A DNA stretch of 48,280 nt from an uncultured Neglectibacter sp. (GCA_904374805.1 CAJFEW010000006.1:1-48280), one strand, 5' to 3'; shown: positions 16,540-25,160, counted from the first letter of the stretch. Notes: a model not told the origin generated them from the letters alone. Made by a program: numbers and translations.

Positions 16540-17475
16540 ATGCGCGTTGTATTTATGGGAACCCCTGATTTTGCGGTCCCTTCCTTACAAATATTGCTGG
16601 ACCACGGGTATGAGGTCTGCGCGGTGTACACCCAGCCGGACAAACCCAAGGGCCGGGGCCACAAGCTGCAGCCTCCCCCTGTAAAGGAGCTTGCTTTGCA
16701 GCACCAAATTCCCGTCTTCCAGCCTGCCACCTTGCGCAAGGAAGAGGTGCAGGCGGAAATTCGGTCCTGGAATCCGGACGTGATTGTGGTGGTGGCCTAC
16801 GGCAAACTGCTGCCCAAGGCCGTGCTGGACGCTCCCAAACTGGGCTGTGTCAATGTGCACGGCTCCCTGCTGCCCCAGTATCGGGGCGCTGCACCCATTC
16901 AGTGGACTGTGCTCAACGGGGACAAAGTGGCCGGCGTTACCACCATGTTTATGGCAGAGGGCATGGATACGGGGGACATGCTTCTGAAGGCGGAGACGCC
17001 GGTGGGAGAGGAAGAGACCTCTGGACAACTGTTTGACCGCCTCAAAGACCTGGGGGCGGATCTGCTTTTGGAAACCCTCCAGGGGCTGGAGGCGGGAACG
17101 CTCACCTCTGTTCCTCAGGACGAGGCTCAGGCCACCCGAGCGCCTATGCTCTCCAAGGAGCTCTCCCAGGTCGATTGGACTAAGTCCGCTCAGCAAGTCC
17201 ATGACCTGATCCGGGGATTGAACCCCTGGCCCTCTGCGGTTTCCTATCTAGATGGGAGAAAGCTGAAACTGCACGCTTCCCGGGTGCGCGAGGGGAGCGG
17301 CGAGGCTGGCAAGGCCTTCGCGCAGGATGGCGCATTGTGGGTATATTGCGGGCAAGGAGCTCTGGAGCTGACAGAGATCCAAACAGAAAACGGCAAGCGC
17401 ATGGACGGCAAAAGCTACTTGCTGGGTCATCCGCTGCAAGAGGGTTCCCACTTTGGAGGACCGGAAAACGGATGA
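16540..17475 (+). CDS. fmt: Methionyl-tRNA formyltransferase
   Basis: Fmt uses 10-formyltetrahydrofolate to formylate initiator Met-tRNA. The 311-residue protein starts MRVVFMGTPDFAVPSLQ, carries YTQPDKPKGRGHKLQPPPVK, the catalytic core VNVHGSLLPQYRGAAPIQW and MAEGMDTGDML, and a C-terminal OB-like domain (IRGLNPWPSAV...KLKLHASRV). The ATG at 16540 gives the canonical N terminus. An in-frame ATG at 16522 overlaps def but adds unconserved residues. The gap after def is only 4 bases. Confidence 0.96.
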   Translation: MRVVFMGTPDFAVPSLQILLDHGYEVCAVYTQPDKPKGRGHKLQPPPVKELALQHQIPVFQPATLRKEEVQAEIRSWNPDVIVVVAYGKLLPKAVLDAPKLGCVNVHGSLLPQYRGAAPIQWTVLNGDKVAGVTTMFMAEGMDTGDMLLKAETPVGEEETSGQLFDRLKDLGADLLLETLQGLEAGTLTSVPQDEAQATRAPMLSKELSQVDWTKSAQQVHDLIRGLNPWPSAVSYLDGRKLKLHASRVREGSGEAGKAFAQDGALWVYCGQGALELTEIQTENGKRMDGKSYLLGHPLQEGSHFGGPENG

Positions 17476-17679
17476 TACAGGGAGAGGCCGCCTTGTGTTT
17501 AAAAGCGGGGCGATCCCCCATGGCAGGGAATGGCACGTGGTGGTGGAATGGCCGTACCCTTTGTGGCCTGTCTGACGTCGGCCAGCGCCCCGCTGAGCCT
17601 CCTACCAGAGCAAGATGACAAGCCTTTTGTGGAAACATTGCTTTTTGAAAATGCACGATCTAGAGAAGGAGCGTTGCCC

Positions 17680-17877
17680 ATGTTTCAAAAGAAAGAGGAT
17701 CGTTTCCTGGTAAAAAGCAGGGAAGGGTTTCAAGGCGGAGATTTAGTGGTCCTGGTGGATAAGCAGACCGGTGTCAACTACGTGTCTTTTGTGGGACTGG
17801 GCGCCGCTACCTTTACCCCTCTGGTAGACCGGGACGGCAAACCTCTGACAGATTCCCTGCCTCTAGAAAACTTGTAA
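17680..17877 (+). CDS. DUF6440 family small protein
   Basis: The 65-residue product reads as one compact beta-rich domain: KEDRFLVKSREGF, LVVLVDKQTGVNYVSF, GAATFTPLVDRDGKPL. The VDKxTGVNY and TPLVDRDGKP elements match the DUF6440 pattern I know from Clostridia; the function is unknown. The ATG at 17680 is preceded by GAAGGAG, which decides it against longer in-frame starts reaching into the 200-base gap behind fmt. Insertion of this gene between fmt and rsmB is not seen in Bacillus. Confidence 0.75.
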   Translation: MFQKKEDRFLVKSREGFQGGDLVVLVDKQTGVNYVSFVGLGAATFTPLVDRDGKPLTDSLPLENL

Positions 17878-17895
17878 CCCAAGGAAAAGAATGCT

Positions 17896-19233
17896 ATGAA
17901 AAACAACGCACGACACACCGCCTACCAAGCGCTGCTGCACATGGCGGAAAACGAGGGCTATTCCCATATTGTCATCGACAAGGCGCTACGTGAGGCCAGG
18001 CTGGACAGCCGGGACGCAGGCCTTGCCTCCACGCTCTTTTACGGGGTGTTGGAAAAAAGGCTGCCCTTGGAATACTTTCTGCGGGGCTGTCTGCGGGATC
18101 CCAAGAAAAAAGTGGATCCGGCGGTGTGGGTGCTGCTCCAGTGTGCGGCGTATCAAATCCTCTACTTGGACCGGGTGCCCGACTCCGCCGCCGTGAACGA
18201 GGCGGTGCAGGAGGCAAAGACCATTAAAAAAGGCGCCTACACAGGTTTGGTCAACGGAGTTCTCCGCAGCCTGTGCCGGAAAAAGCCGGAGTTGTCCCTG
18301 CCGGAAGGGGATTCCCTGTGGGCTCTGAGCCTTCGGTATTCCATTCCGGAAGACTTGATTGCCCTTTGGCAGCGGTCTTACGGCCGTGAACTCACCGGCA
18401 AACTGCTGGCCTATTTTCAGCTGCGGCCGGTGGTGTACGTGCGCAGGAACCCCTTGCGCGCCACGGAGGAGGACTTGTCCCAAAAGCTGCTGGAAGAGGG
18501 GTTCGTACTGCGACCGCTGGTTAACCCGGTGGGGGCTGCCATTCTGGACGGGGAGGGATCCCCCGCCGGGTTGGCTAGTTTTCAAGAGGGACTTTTCCAT
18601 GTGCAGGACCTTTCCGCCCAGCTTGCCTGCCAGCTGTTGGAACCCAGGCCGGGGCAGCGGTTGGCCGACTGCTGCGCCGCCCCGGGAGGAAAGACCTTTA
18701 CCCTGGCGGAGATGCTGGAAAACACAGGAGTTGTCTATTCCTTTGACTTGTACAAAGGCCGCGTGCGATTGATCCGCCAAGGTGCGGAGCGCTTGGGACT
18801 TTCCTGTGTGGAGGCTCAGCTCCACGACGTCACGCTTCCCTACGAAAACCTGCCGCCCTTGGATGGGGTGCTGTGCGATGTGCCCTGCTCTGGGTATGGA
18901 GTGATTCGCCGCAAGCCGGAAATTCGCTATAAACCCGTATCATCCACCAGGGAACTGCCCAAACTCCAATATACCATCTTGGAACATGGCGCCGCTCTGG
19001 TGCGGCCGGGAGGACTTTTGGTTTACTCCACCTGCACGTTGCATCCTGCGGAAAACGGGGAAGTGGCAGAGCGGTTTTTGCAGGAGCATCCGGAGTTCGA
19101 ACCGGCGCCGTTCCAACTTCCGGAGATACAGCGCTGTGTAGAGGAACCTCTCCATACGCTGACCTTGTTCCCCTTTTCCGGGGGGTCCGACGGATTTTAC
19201 GTGGCCAGGTTCCGCAGAAAGGAAGAGCTATGA
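17896..19233 (+). CDS. rsmB: 16S rRNA (cytosine-967-C5)-methyltransferase
   Basis: RsmB methylates C967 of 16S rRNA with S-adenosylmethionine. The 445-residue protein has an N-terminal NusB-like helical domain (about 1-140, ending YTGLVNGVLRSL), then a Rossmann methyltransferase domain with CCAAPGGKTFTLAEML for SAM binding. The two family cysteines lie in DVPCSGYGVIRRKPEIRY and YSTCTLHPAENGEV. Length and order are normal. The stop overlaps the rlmN start by 4 bases. Confidence 0.95.
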   Translation: MKNNARHTAYQALLHMAENEGYSHIVIDKALREARLDSRDAGLASTLFYGVLEKRLPLEYFLRGCLRDPKKKVDPAVWVLLQCAAYQILYLDRVPDSAAVNEAVQEAKTIKKGAYTGLVNGVLRSLCRKKPELSLPEGDSLWALSLRYSIPEDLIALWQRSYGRELTGKLLAYFQLRPVVYVRRNPLRATEEDLSQKLLEEGFVLRPLVNPVGAAILDGEGSPAGLASFQEGLFHVQDLSAQLACQLLEPRPGQRLADCCAAPGGKTFTLAEMLENTGVVYSFDLYKGRVRLIRQGAERLGLSCVEAQLHDVTLPYENLPPLDGVLCDVPCSGYGVIRRKPEIRYKPVSSTRELPKLQYTILEHGAALVRPGGLLVYSTCTLHPAENGEVAERFLQEHPEFEPAPFQLPEIQRCVEEPLHTLTLFPFSGGSDGFYVARFRRKEEL

Positions 19234-20297
19234 AGGAAGACGCTGTAACGCCATGGGAAGCATGGGATATTAAATCGAAAACTCTGAAAGAGCTGCAAGA
19301 GGAGTTTGCGCAAAAGGGCCTTCCTAAATTCCGGGCTCTGCAAGTCTTCCGCTGGCTTCATCGAGGCGTGGGAGATTTCTCCCAGATGACAGACCTGTCT
19401 AAGGACCTGCGCCAGGATTTGGCCCAGAGCTACCGCATTGTAACGGCCGAGGTGGCCCAAAAGCGGGTTTCCAAGGACGGCACGGTCAAGTATTTGTTCC
19501 GGCTTTTTGACGAGGAGTATGTGGAGTCTGTGCTCATGCACTATAAATATGGAACTTCCATTTGCATTTCCACCCAGGTGGGGTGTAAAATGAACTGTAG
19601 TTTTTGCGCTACGGGGAAGAGTGGGTTTTCCCGCAACTTGGCCGCCTCAGAGATTTTGTCCCAGGTGCAGGCGGCTTCCCAAGACGCAGGGGTGCGCATC
19701 TCCCACATTGTGCTCATGGGTATGGGGGAGCCCCTGGACAACTACGAAAATGTCCTGCGCTTTTTGGAGCTGGTCACCTCTCCGGAGGGGCTGCAGATCG
19801 GCATGCGGCATATCTCCCTGTCCACCTGTGGAATCGTGGACAAAATCTACGATCTGGCAGATCGAAAATACCAGCTCACCCTTTCTGTGTCCCTGCACGC
19901 CCCCAACGACGCGATCCGTTCCCGCACCATGCCGATTAACAATCGTTGGAACATAGGGGAATTGCTGCAGGCGTGCAAGTACTACGGGGCGAAAACAGGG
20001 CGGCGCATCTCCTTTGAGTATGCGCTGATCCAGGGGGTCAACGACACAGACGCGTGCGCTTTGGAACTGGCGGGAAGGTTAAAAGGCATTTTGGCCCATG
20101 TGAATTTGATTCCCGTAAACGATGTGACGGGTACAGGGTACCGGAAGAGCAGAATAGAGCAGCAAAAACGGTTTGTCTCCCTGTTGGAGTCCCGAGGGAT
20201 ACCGGCTACGGTGAGACGAACCTTAGGTTCTGATATAGAGGCTTCCTGCGGGCAGCTGCGGCGTAAAGTTGAAGGAGGGAACGACCATGAGAGTTGA
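19230..20297 (+). CDS. rlmN: Dual-specificity radical SAM rRNA/tRNA methyltransferase RlmN
   Basis: RlmN makes 2-methyladenosine at A2503 of 23S rRNA and A37 of some tRNAs. The 355-residue enzyme has the 4Fe-4S motif CKMNCSFC (C119, C123, C126), GMGEPLDNY, the HISLSTCG strand and LSVSLHAPNDAIRSRTMP. The methyl-carrying C-terminal cysteine is C340 in ASCGQLR. N-terminal helices (LPKFRALQVFRWLHRG) are those that grip RNA. It overlaps rsmB and the phosphatase gene, as in the Bacillus order. Confidence 0.96.
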   Translation: MKEDAVTPWEAWDIKSKTLKELQEEFAQKGLPKFRALQVFRWLHRGVGDFSQMTDLSKDLRQDLAQSYRIVTAEVAQKRVSKDGTVKYLFRLFDEEYVESVLMHYKYGTSICISTQVGCKMNCSFCATGKSGFSRNLAASEILSQVQAASQDAGVRISHIVLMGMGEPLDNYENVLRFLELVTSPEGLQIGMRHISLSTCGIVDKIYDLADRKYQLTLSVSLHAPNDAIRSRTMPINNRWNIGELLQACKYYGAKTGRRISFEYALIQGVNDTDACALELAGRLKGILAHVNLIPVNDVTGTGYRKSRIEQQKRFVSLLESRGIPATVRRTLGSDIEASCGQLRRKVEGGNDHES

Positions 20298-21024
20298 TTT
20301 TGAAACCGATGTGGGCGCAGTCCGAAGTGCCAATCAGGACAGCTGCGAGTGCGGGATCTTTGACTCCGGCGAGGCGTGGGCCATTGTTTGCGATGGCATG
20401 GGAGGCGCTAAGGGAGGCAATGTGGCCAGCTCTATTGCGGCAAAAACCATTCGGGAAGAGCTGGAAGCAGGGTTTGACAGCTCTCTCAGCCAGCCCAATG
20501 TGAAAAATCTGCTGATCAACGCTGTGCGCCGGGCCAACGACGCGGTGCACCAGGCGGCCAGCCAGACGCCGGATCTGCAAGGAATGGGCACCACGGCTGT
20601 GGTGCTGCTGGCGGCCCAGGGAGTTCTGCATGTGGTTCATGTGGGAGACAGCCGGGCCTATTTGCAGCACCAGGGCGTCCTAAGCCAGATCACCATGGAT
20701 CACTCCTATGTACAGGATCTTGTAAACTTTGGGCAGATTACTCCGGAGGAGGCTCGCGTCCACCCCAAGCGGAACATCATCACCCGGGTTTTGGGGGTTC
20801 ACGAGCAAGTCCAGTGCGATTACGGCCTGTGGGACTTGGAGCCTGGGGACATCGCTCTGGCCTGCTCCGACGGATTGAGCAACTATATGGACGAAGCGCA
20901 AATGGAACAGTATTTGGAACAGTATGGGGAAGACGGAAAAGTTTTGTCCCAGGAGTTGATCCGCTTTGCTGTGGAAAGCGGCGGGTCGGACAATATTACG
21001 GTTGCGGTCATTTCGGACATTTGA
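20287..21024 (+). CDS. stp: PP2C-type Ser/Thr protein phosphatase (PrpC/Stp)
   Basis: This metal-dependent phosphatase reverses phosphorylation by the PrkC kinase encoded next. The 245-residue protein has the PP2C motifs in order: GAVRSANQDS, CDGMGGAKGG, GMGTTAVVLL, VGDSRAYL, LACSDGLSNY and GGSDNITVAVI, giving the acidic metal ligands expected of the bacterial class. The start at 20287 follows GGAGGG; an in-frame ATG at 20269 contains that site. The gene overlaps rlmN by 11 bases and lies 37 bases ahead of prkC. Confidence 0.95.
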   Translation: MRVDFETDVGAVRSANQDSCECGIFDSGEAWAIVCDGMGGAKGGNVASSIAAKTIREELEAGFDSSLSQPNVKNLLINAVRRANDAVHQAASQTPDLQGMGTTAVVLLAAQGVLHVVHVGDSRAYLQHQGVLSQITMDHSYVQDLVNFGQITPEEARVHPKRNIITRVLGVHEQVQCDYGLWDLEPGDIALACSDGLSNYMDEAQMEQYLEQYGEDGKVLSQELIRFAVESGGSDNITVAVISDI

Positions 21025-21061
21025 ACTGGGAGAATTCTAGAGAAAGGTTTGGTAACTGTTT

Positions 21062-23134
21062 ATGGATAAATTCATCGGAAAGCGCCTGGATGGCCGGTAC
21101 GAGATCCACGAGCTGATCGGTGTAGGCGGCATGGCCTATGTGTACAAAGCCTACGATCGGGTAGAGGACCGCTGGGTGGCCATCAAGATTCTCAAGGAAG
21201 AGTTTTCCAACAACAGCGATTTCCTCCGCCGTTTCCGCAACGAGTCCAAGGCTATTGCCGTGCTGTCCCACCCCAATATTGTCAATGTGTACGATGTGAG
21301 CTTCGGCGACCAGCTCCAGTATATTGTCATGGAGTACATCGACGGAATCACCCTTAAGGAATACATTGAGCAGGAAGGCGCCATTCGCTGGAACGAAGCG
21401 GTGCATTTCACCATGCAAATTTTGATGGCGCTGGAGTGCGCCCATGAAAAGGGAATCATTCACCGGGACATCAAGCCCCAAAACATTATGCTGCTGCAGG
21501 ACGGCACCATCAAGGTGGCCGACTTTGGCATCGCCCGGTTCCTGCAAAGCGAAACCACGACCATGACCGACAAGGCCATTGGTTCGGTGCACTACATTGC
21601 TCCGGAGCAGGCCCGCGGCGACTACATCACCGATAAGGCCGACATCTACTCCGTGGGCGTGATGCTCTATGAGATGCTCACTGGCAAGCTGCCCTTTGTG
21701 GCGGACAACGCTGTGTCGGTGGCCTTGATGCAGCTGCAGGCAAAGGCGGTCAAGCCCCGGGAGCTCAATCCCTCCATCCCTCTGGGGCTGGAGCAAATTA
21801 CCATGAAGGCCATGGAGAAAAATCCCGCGGACCGGTTCCAATCTGCGGGGGAGATGCTGGATGATCTGGATCAATTCCGCCGTAATCCCAACACCGTGTT
21901 CCACTATGACTTGCAGTCGGCGGGTGCCCGCTACGACGCGGCCCGCACTATGCAGTCCTATGACTCTTCCCGGCAGGCGCCGGCCTATAACGACGACTAT
22001 GAATACGAGGAAGAGCTGGTTCGGTCCCGCCGCAGTGCCAAGGGCGCCATGGCGGTCAAAGGCGTGTTGGTGGCGGTCATCATTGTGGGCCTGGCCGTGG
22101 CGGCCATTTACTTCCTCAATTGGTGGAACAACCGTCCCACCGAGGAAAACGATCAAATGGAAATGCCGCAGCTGGTGGGGCAGCTCTATGAGGATGTGAT
22201 CAACAACGAAGAGTATGCCGACTTCCATTTTGAGGTAACAGAAGGTAACGATCCCGAACTGCAGCCGGGAGAGATTATGCACCAGAACCCGGAGGCAGGC
22301 ATCATGGTTCGCCGGGATGCGGATGTAGAGCTCCTGGTCAACGGCGGTGTGGAAAAGGTCACTGTACCGGATGTGACGAACGACACCTTAGAAGAGGCGC
22401 AGACGGCTCTGGAAAACGTCGGGCTGCACAGCAAAGTGGAAAATGTGGCGGATGATGAGGTGGAAGAAGGTCACGTGATCTCCACCGATCCCCAGGCCAA
22501 CACAGAGGTAGACGCTGGCTCTACTGTCACCTTGCGGGTGAGCACAGGCCCTGCGGAAACCATGGTCACCGTTCCCTCCGACCTGGTGGGAGATCTGCTG
22601 TACAATGTGACGGCCAGGCTGGAAGACGCCGGCTTAAGCGTAGGGAATATTACTCGGGATGATTCCAGCACAGAGCCTGCAGACACAGTCATCAGCACCA
22701 ACCCGGCAGGGGGCTCCGAAGTGTCCGAGGGTACCTCTGTGGACATTGTGGTGAGCTCCGGCGCCAATTCCCCCAAAGTGCTGACGTACAGTGTGCCCTT
22801 GCCCAGCGGGGTCAACGAGGACGTCTCCCTGACCGTGTACCGCAACGGAACCCAGGTGGATTCCCAGATTGTCAACCCCTCCTACAACAACAGCTATAAT
22901 TTGAGCTTTACCGGTACTTCCGGTACGGAGACGATTGTGGTGGAATTGAACGGCCAGACCTATATGGAGCTGCAGTTTAACTACGACAGCCAGACCACCC
23001 AGGTCACCCGCACGTACGATTTCCAAACGTCGGAAGGCAGTGAAAGCAGCGAATCCTCTGGCAGTGAAAGTTCGCAGGAGACACCTTCCGGCGAAGGGGA
23101 GAATAGCTCTTCCGACGAGGAGGGCGTCCAGTGA
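21062..23134 (+). CDS. prkC: PASTA-domain Ser/Thr protein kinase PrkC
   Basis: PrkC is a membrane kinase that senses peptidoglycan fragments or lipid II through extracellular PASTA repeats. The 690-residue protein has an N-terminal kinase domain with GVGGMAYVYKA, VAIKIL (Lys42), HRDIKPQN (134-141), DFGIAR (Asp154) and a full activation segment, so it should be active. A transmembrane helix follows at about 334-354. Three PASTA units lie outside (from about residue 368 to 570), then a further beta domain and a Ser/Glu-rich C-terminal tail. It stands between its phosphatase and rsgA and overlaps the latter by GTGA. Confidence 0.96.
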   Translation: MDKFIGKRLDGRYEIHELIGVGGMAYVYKAYDRVEDRWVAIKILKEEFSNNSDFLRRFRNESKAIAVLSHPNIVNVYDVSFGDQLQYIVMEYIDGITLKEYIEQEGAIRWNEAVHFTMQILMALECAHEKGIIHRDIKPQNIMLLQDGTIKVADFGIARFLQSETTTMTDKAIGSVHYIAPEQARGDYITDKADIYSVGVMLYEMLTGKLPFVADNAVSVALMQLQAKAVKPRELNPSIPLGLEQITMKAMEKNPADRFQSAGEMLDDLDQFRRNPNTVFHYDLQSAGARYDAARTMQSYDSSRQAPAYNDDYEYEEELVRSRRSAKGAMAVKGVLVAVIIVGLAVAAIYFLNWWNNRPTEENDQMEMPQLVGQLYEDVINNEEYADFHFEVTEGNDPELQPGEIMHQNPEAGIMVRRDADVELLVNGGVEKVTVPDVTNDTLEEAQTALENVGLHSKVENVADDEVEEGHVISTDPQANTEVDAGSTVTLRVSTGPAETMVTVPSDLVGDLLYNVTARLEDAGLSVGNITRDDSSTEPADTVISTNPAGGSEVSEGTSVDIVVSSGANSPKVLTYSVPLPSGVNEDVSLTVYRNGTQVDSQIVNPSYNNSYNLSFTGTSGTETIVVELNGQTYMELQFNYDSQTTQVTRTYDFQTSEGSESSESSGSESSQETPSGEGENSSSDEEGVQ

Positions 23135-24039
23135 GTGAGAGCAGGCATTTGGAAGGATTGGTGCGCAAAGGGATCGGCGGGTTTTATACGGTGGAAACCC
23201 CAGAGGGTATATACACCTGCACTGCCCGCGGAAAATTCCGCAAGGCGCGCATCTCTCCCTATGCGGGAGACCGGGTGAGAATTCTGGGAGAGGAAGACGG
23301 CACCGGCGCCTTGGAGGAGATTCTTCCCCGAAAGAACTTTCTGGTGCGCCCCCCCATTGCCAACATCGACCAGCTGTTTATTGTCACCTCTCTCCGGGAC
23401 CCCTCTCCGGACCCGCTGATTTTGGATAAAACCATTGCGGCAGCCGAACTGGAGCAGATCGCTCCGGTTTTGGTCCTGACAAAAACCGATTTGGACGACG
23501 CTTCCTCTTTGCAGGAAATCTACAGCGTGGCCGGCATCCCTTGTTTTGCAGTGTCTTCCGTGACGGGAGAGGGGGTAGATCAAGTGGGAGCGCTTTTAGA
23601 GGGGCGCATCTCTGCTTTCACCGGCAATTCCGGGGTGGGAAAGTCCACCTTGCTCAACGCTTTGTTTCCCGACTTACAGCTCAAAACAGGGGAGATCAGT
23701 CAAAAACTGGGGCGCGGCAGGCACACCACTCGCGAGGTGGAACTGTACAAACTGGAGGGTGGCGGCTATGTGGCTGACACGCCGGGCTTTTCCACCTTTG
23801 ACATTGAGCGCTACCGCATGACCGACAAAGAGAAGTTGGCTTTCGGCTTTCGGGAATTCGCCCCCTACTTGGGCGCGTGTCAGTTCTCCTCCTGCTCCCA
23901 CACCTGCGAAAAGGGCTGCGCGGTGCTGCAGGCGGTAGAAGAGGGGAAAATCCCCCGTTCCCGCCACGAAAGCTATTGTGCAATGTATCAAGAGGTAAAG
24001 GATGTCAAGCAATGGCAGCAAAAAAGCAAACGTGTATGA
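23131..24039 (+). CDS. rsgA: Ribosome small-subunit-dependent GTPase RsgA (CpgA)
   Basis: RsgA is a circularly permuted GTPase that checks late 30S subunit assembly. The 302-residue protein has an OB-fold N terminus (GLVRKGIGGFYTVETPEG...RVRIL), then G4 VLTKTDLDD, G1 GNSGVGKSTLLNAL (from residue 165), the G3 DTPGFSTF and a C-terminal zinc knuckle (CQFSSCSHTCEKGC). The GTG start overlaps the prkC stop. rpe, present downstream in Bacillus, is replaced directly by thiN, which begins 28 bases inside this gene. Confidence 0.95.
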   Translation: MSESRHLEGLVRKGIGGFYTVETPEGIYTCTARGKFRKARISPYAGDRVRILGEEDGTGALEEILPRKNFLVRPPIANIDQLFIVTSLRDPSPDPLILDKTIAAAELEQIAPVLVLTKTDLDDASSLQEIYSVAGIPCFAVSSVTGEGVDQVGALLEGRISAFTGNSGVGKSTLLNALFPDLQLKTGEISQKLGRGRHTTREVELYKLEGGGYVADTPGFSTFDIERYRMTDKEKLAFGFREFAPYLGACQFSSCSHTCEKGCAVLQAVEEGKIPRSRHESYCAMYQEVKDVKQWQQKSKRV

Positions 24040-24656
24040 TATTAGGGGCTGCTCCCATTGAGGACAGCAAAATTTTCCAGGAATTTCCCCCGGAGGATCA
24101 CTACGTGATCTGCGCAGATGCAGGGTACGAAACCGCGGCTCAATACGGCATTGTGCCGGATCTGATTGTGGGCGATTTTGACTCTGCCAAGGAACTGCCT
24201 CCCCAAGGGCAGAAGGTGGCGCGGCTTCCGGTGGAAAAAGACGTTACAGACACCATGTACGCCGCCATGCGGGGATTGACCAAGGGCTTCCGCAGCTTTG
24301 TGCTGCTGGGATGTCTGGGGGGCGCTCGGTTTGACCACTCCTTGGCAAACTTGGAGGTGCTCCAGTTTCTTCTGGCCCATGGAGGCCACGGCGTCATGGC
24401 GGACAACCATACGAAGATCTTTTTAATTCGTGACAGCCGCCTCCGTCTTACGGAGATGAAGGGAGCAACCCTGTCCGTGTTCCCTTACGGCGTTCCCAGT
24501 TGTATGGTGTCTTACGAGGGGCTGCAATATCCCCTCACCCATCGCAACCTGACCTCTGGCGGTGTTCTCATGGGTGTGAGCAACCGCATTGTGGCCGACA
24601 CGGCGGAAATCCTGGTCCATGAAGGCACGGCCCTGGTGGTTGTCTACCAGGAGTGA
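24012..24656 (+). CDS. thiN: Thiamine diphosphokinase
   Basis: This enzyme pyrophosphorylates thiamine to the cofactor thiamine diphosphate. The 214-residue protein has CADAGYETAAQYGIVPDLIVGDFDS, LPVEKDVTDTMYAAM and LGCLGGARFDHSLANLEVL, the conserved catalytic aspartates of the family, and the C-terminal thiamine-binding beta domain (LTSGGVLMGVSNRI). The ATG at 24012 gives the standard N terminus (TCMILGAAPIED). No TPP riboswitch was seen upstream; expression should follow the operon. Confidence 0.94.
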   Translation: MAAKKQTCMILGAAPIEDSKIFQEFPPEDHYVICADAGYETAAQYGIVPDLIVGDFDSAKELPPQGQKVARLPVEKDVTDTMYAAMRGLTKGFRSFVLLGCLGGARFDHSLANLEVLQFLLAHGGHGVMADNHTKIFLIRDSRLRLTEMKGATLSVFPYGVPSCMVSYEGLQYPLTHRNLTSGGVLMGVSNRIVADTAEILVHEGTALVVVYQE

Positions 24657-24726
24657 GCAGGAACACTTTTCTCCCTTTTGGATATACTGGAAGAGAACGA
24701 GAAAAACGGCAAAGGGGGAATGGCTG

Positions 24727-24924
24727 GTGGCCTTTACAAAGAGGTGCCGCTGCGCCTGTCTTCGAGACTACCAAGGCAGGTGCCTGTGCGCGGTATGTTT
24801 CGGGCTTGGCATGTCCCTTTCCTGTTTTTGCCCCATTGGGCTGACCCTCTTTTTCTGCGCGGTGATTTTAGTGGCCCTGGGGATTTCGTTACTACGCCAT
24901 GAAAACGGGAGGCAATCGGGATGA
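24727..24924 (+). CDS. Cysteine-rich single-pass membrane microprotein
   Basis: I do not recognise a named family. The 65-residue product starts at GTG (24727), ten bases after a strong AAAGGGGG site, and ends with an ATGA overlap on spoVM. It has nine cysteines, all in the first two thirds (CRCAC, CLCAVC, CFC and one in the helix), then a hydrophobic helix (GLTLFFCAVILVALGISLL, about residues 39-57) and a short polar tail. A competing ATG at 24720 in another frame gives a proline- and arginine-rich product without these features. The coupling to spoVM and the clean membrane helix support a real gene. The role is unknown; a part in sporulation is inference. Confidence 0.6.
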   Translation: MAFTKRCRCACLRDYQGRCLCAVCFGLGMSLSCFCPIGLTLFFCAVILVALGISLLRHENGRQSG

Positions 24925-25010
24925 AAGTGGTCGTGGTGGAAAAACGGAAAGGGTTTGTGGCATTTCTGCTTCGCAGATGGTGTGGAATGAAAAAAGTGGA
25001 GGCGGCCTAA
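24921..25010 (+). CDS. spoVM: Stage V sporulation protein M (29 aa)
   Basis: SpoVM is an amphipathic micro-peptide that marks the convex forespore membrane and anchors SpoIVA, starting coat assembly. This 29-codon gene begins MKVVVVEKRKGFVAFLLRRW, then CGMKKVEAA, with a hydrophobic strip followed by basic residues as in known SpoVM. GGGAGG stands 8 bases upstream and the ATG overlaps the preceding stop as ATGA. The location after thiN is exactly that of spoVM in Bacillus subtilis. Position 9, a functionally important proline in B. subtilis, is arginine here. Length, start motif (MKVVVV) and synteny carry the call. Confidence 0.8.
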   Translation: MKVVVVEKRKGFVAFLLRRWCGMKKVEAA

Positions 25011-25040
25011 CCAGGTCCTCATCCAACATAAACAGGGAAT

Positions 25041-25077
25041 GGGGCGGAGGAGTGTTCTCTTCCGTCCCTCTTTTTGT
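25041..25077 (+). terminator. Terminator of the spoVM operon
   Basis: An 11-bp stem with two G-U pairs (GGGGCGGAGGA at 25041-25051, TCTTCCGTCCC at 25058-25068), a 6-base loop and TCTTTTTG lie 30 bases after the spoVM stop. It ends the 13-kb co-oriented run. Confidence 0.75.
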
Positions 25078-25160
25078 GTCCTTGTCCCAGGTTAACGTTC
25101 ACCACTTGCCCAGGGGGAGGACCTGCACGAGGGAGGCAGAGCGTCTCTTCTAAAAAAGCA

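Noticed and set aside
21008-22282. 424-codon antisense frame over prkC
   Set aside because: Opposite strand of an intact kinase with all motifs; no start signal or homology seen.
24678-24902. Alternative 74-codon frame between thiN and spoVM
   Set aside because: Arg/Pro-rich with no membrane helix or coupling; the frame starting at 24727 has the better ribosome spacing and the ATGA overlap with spoVM.
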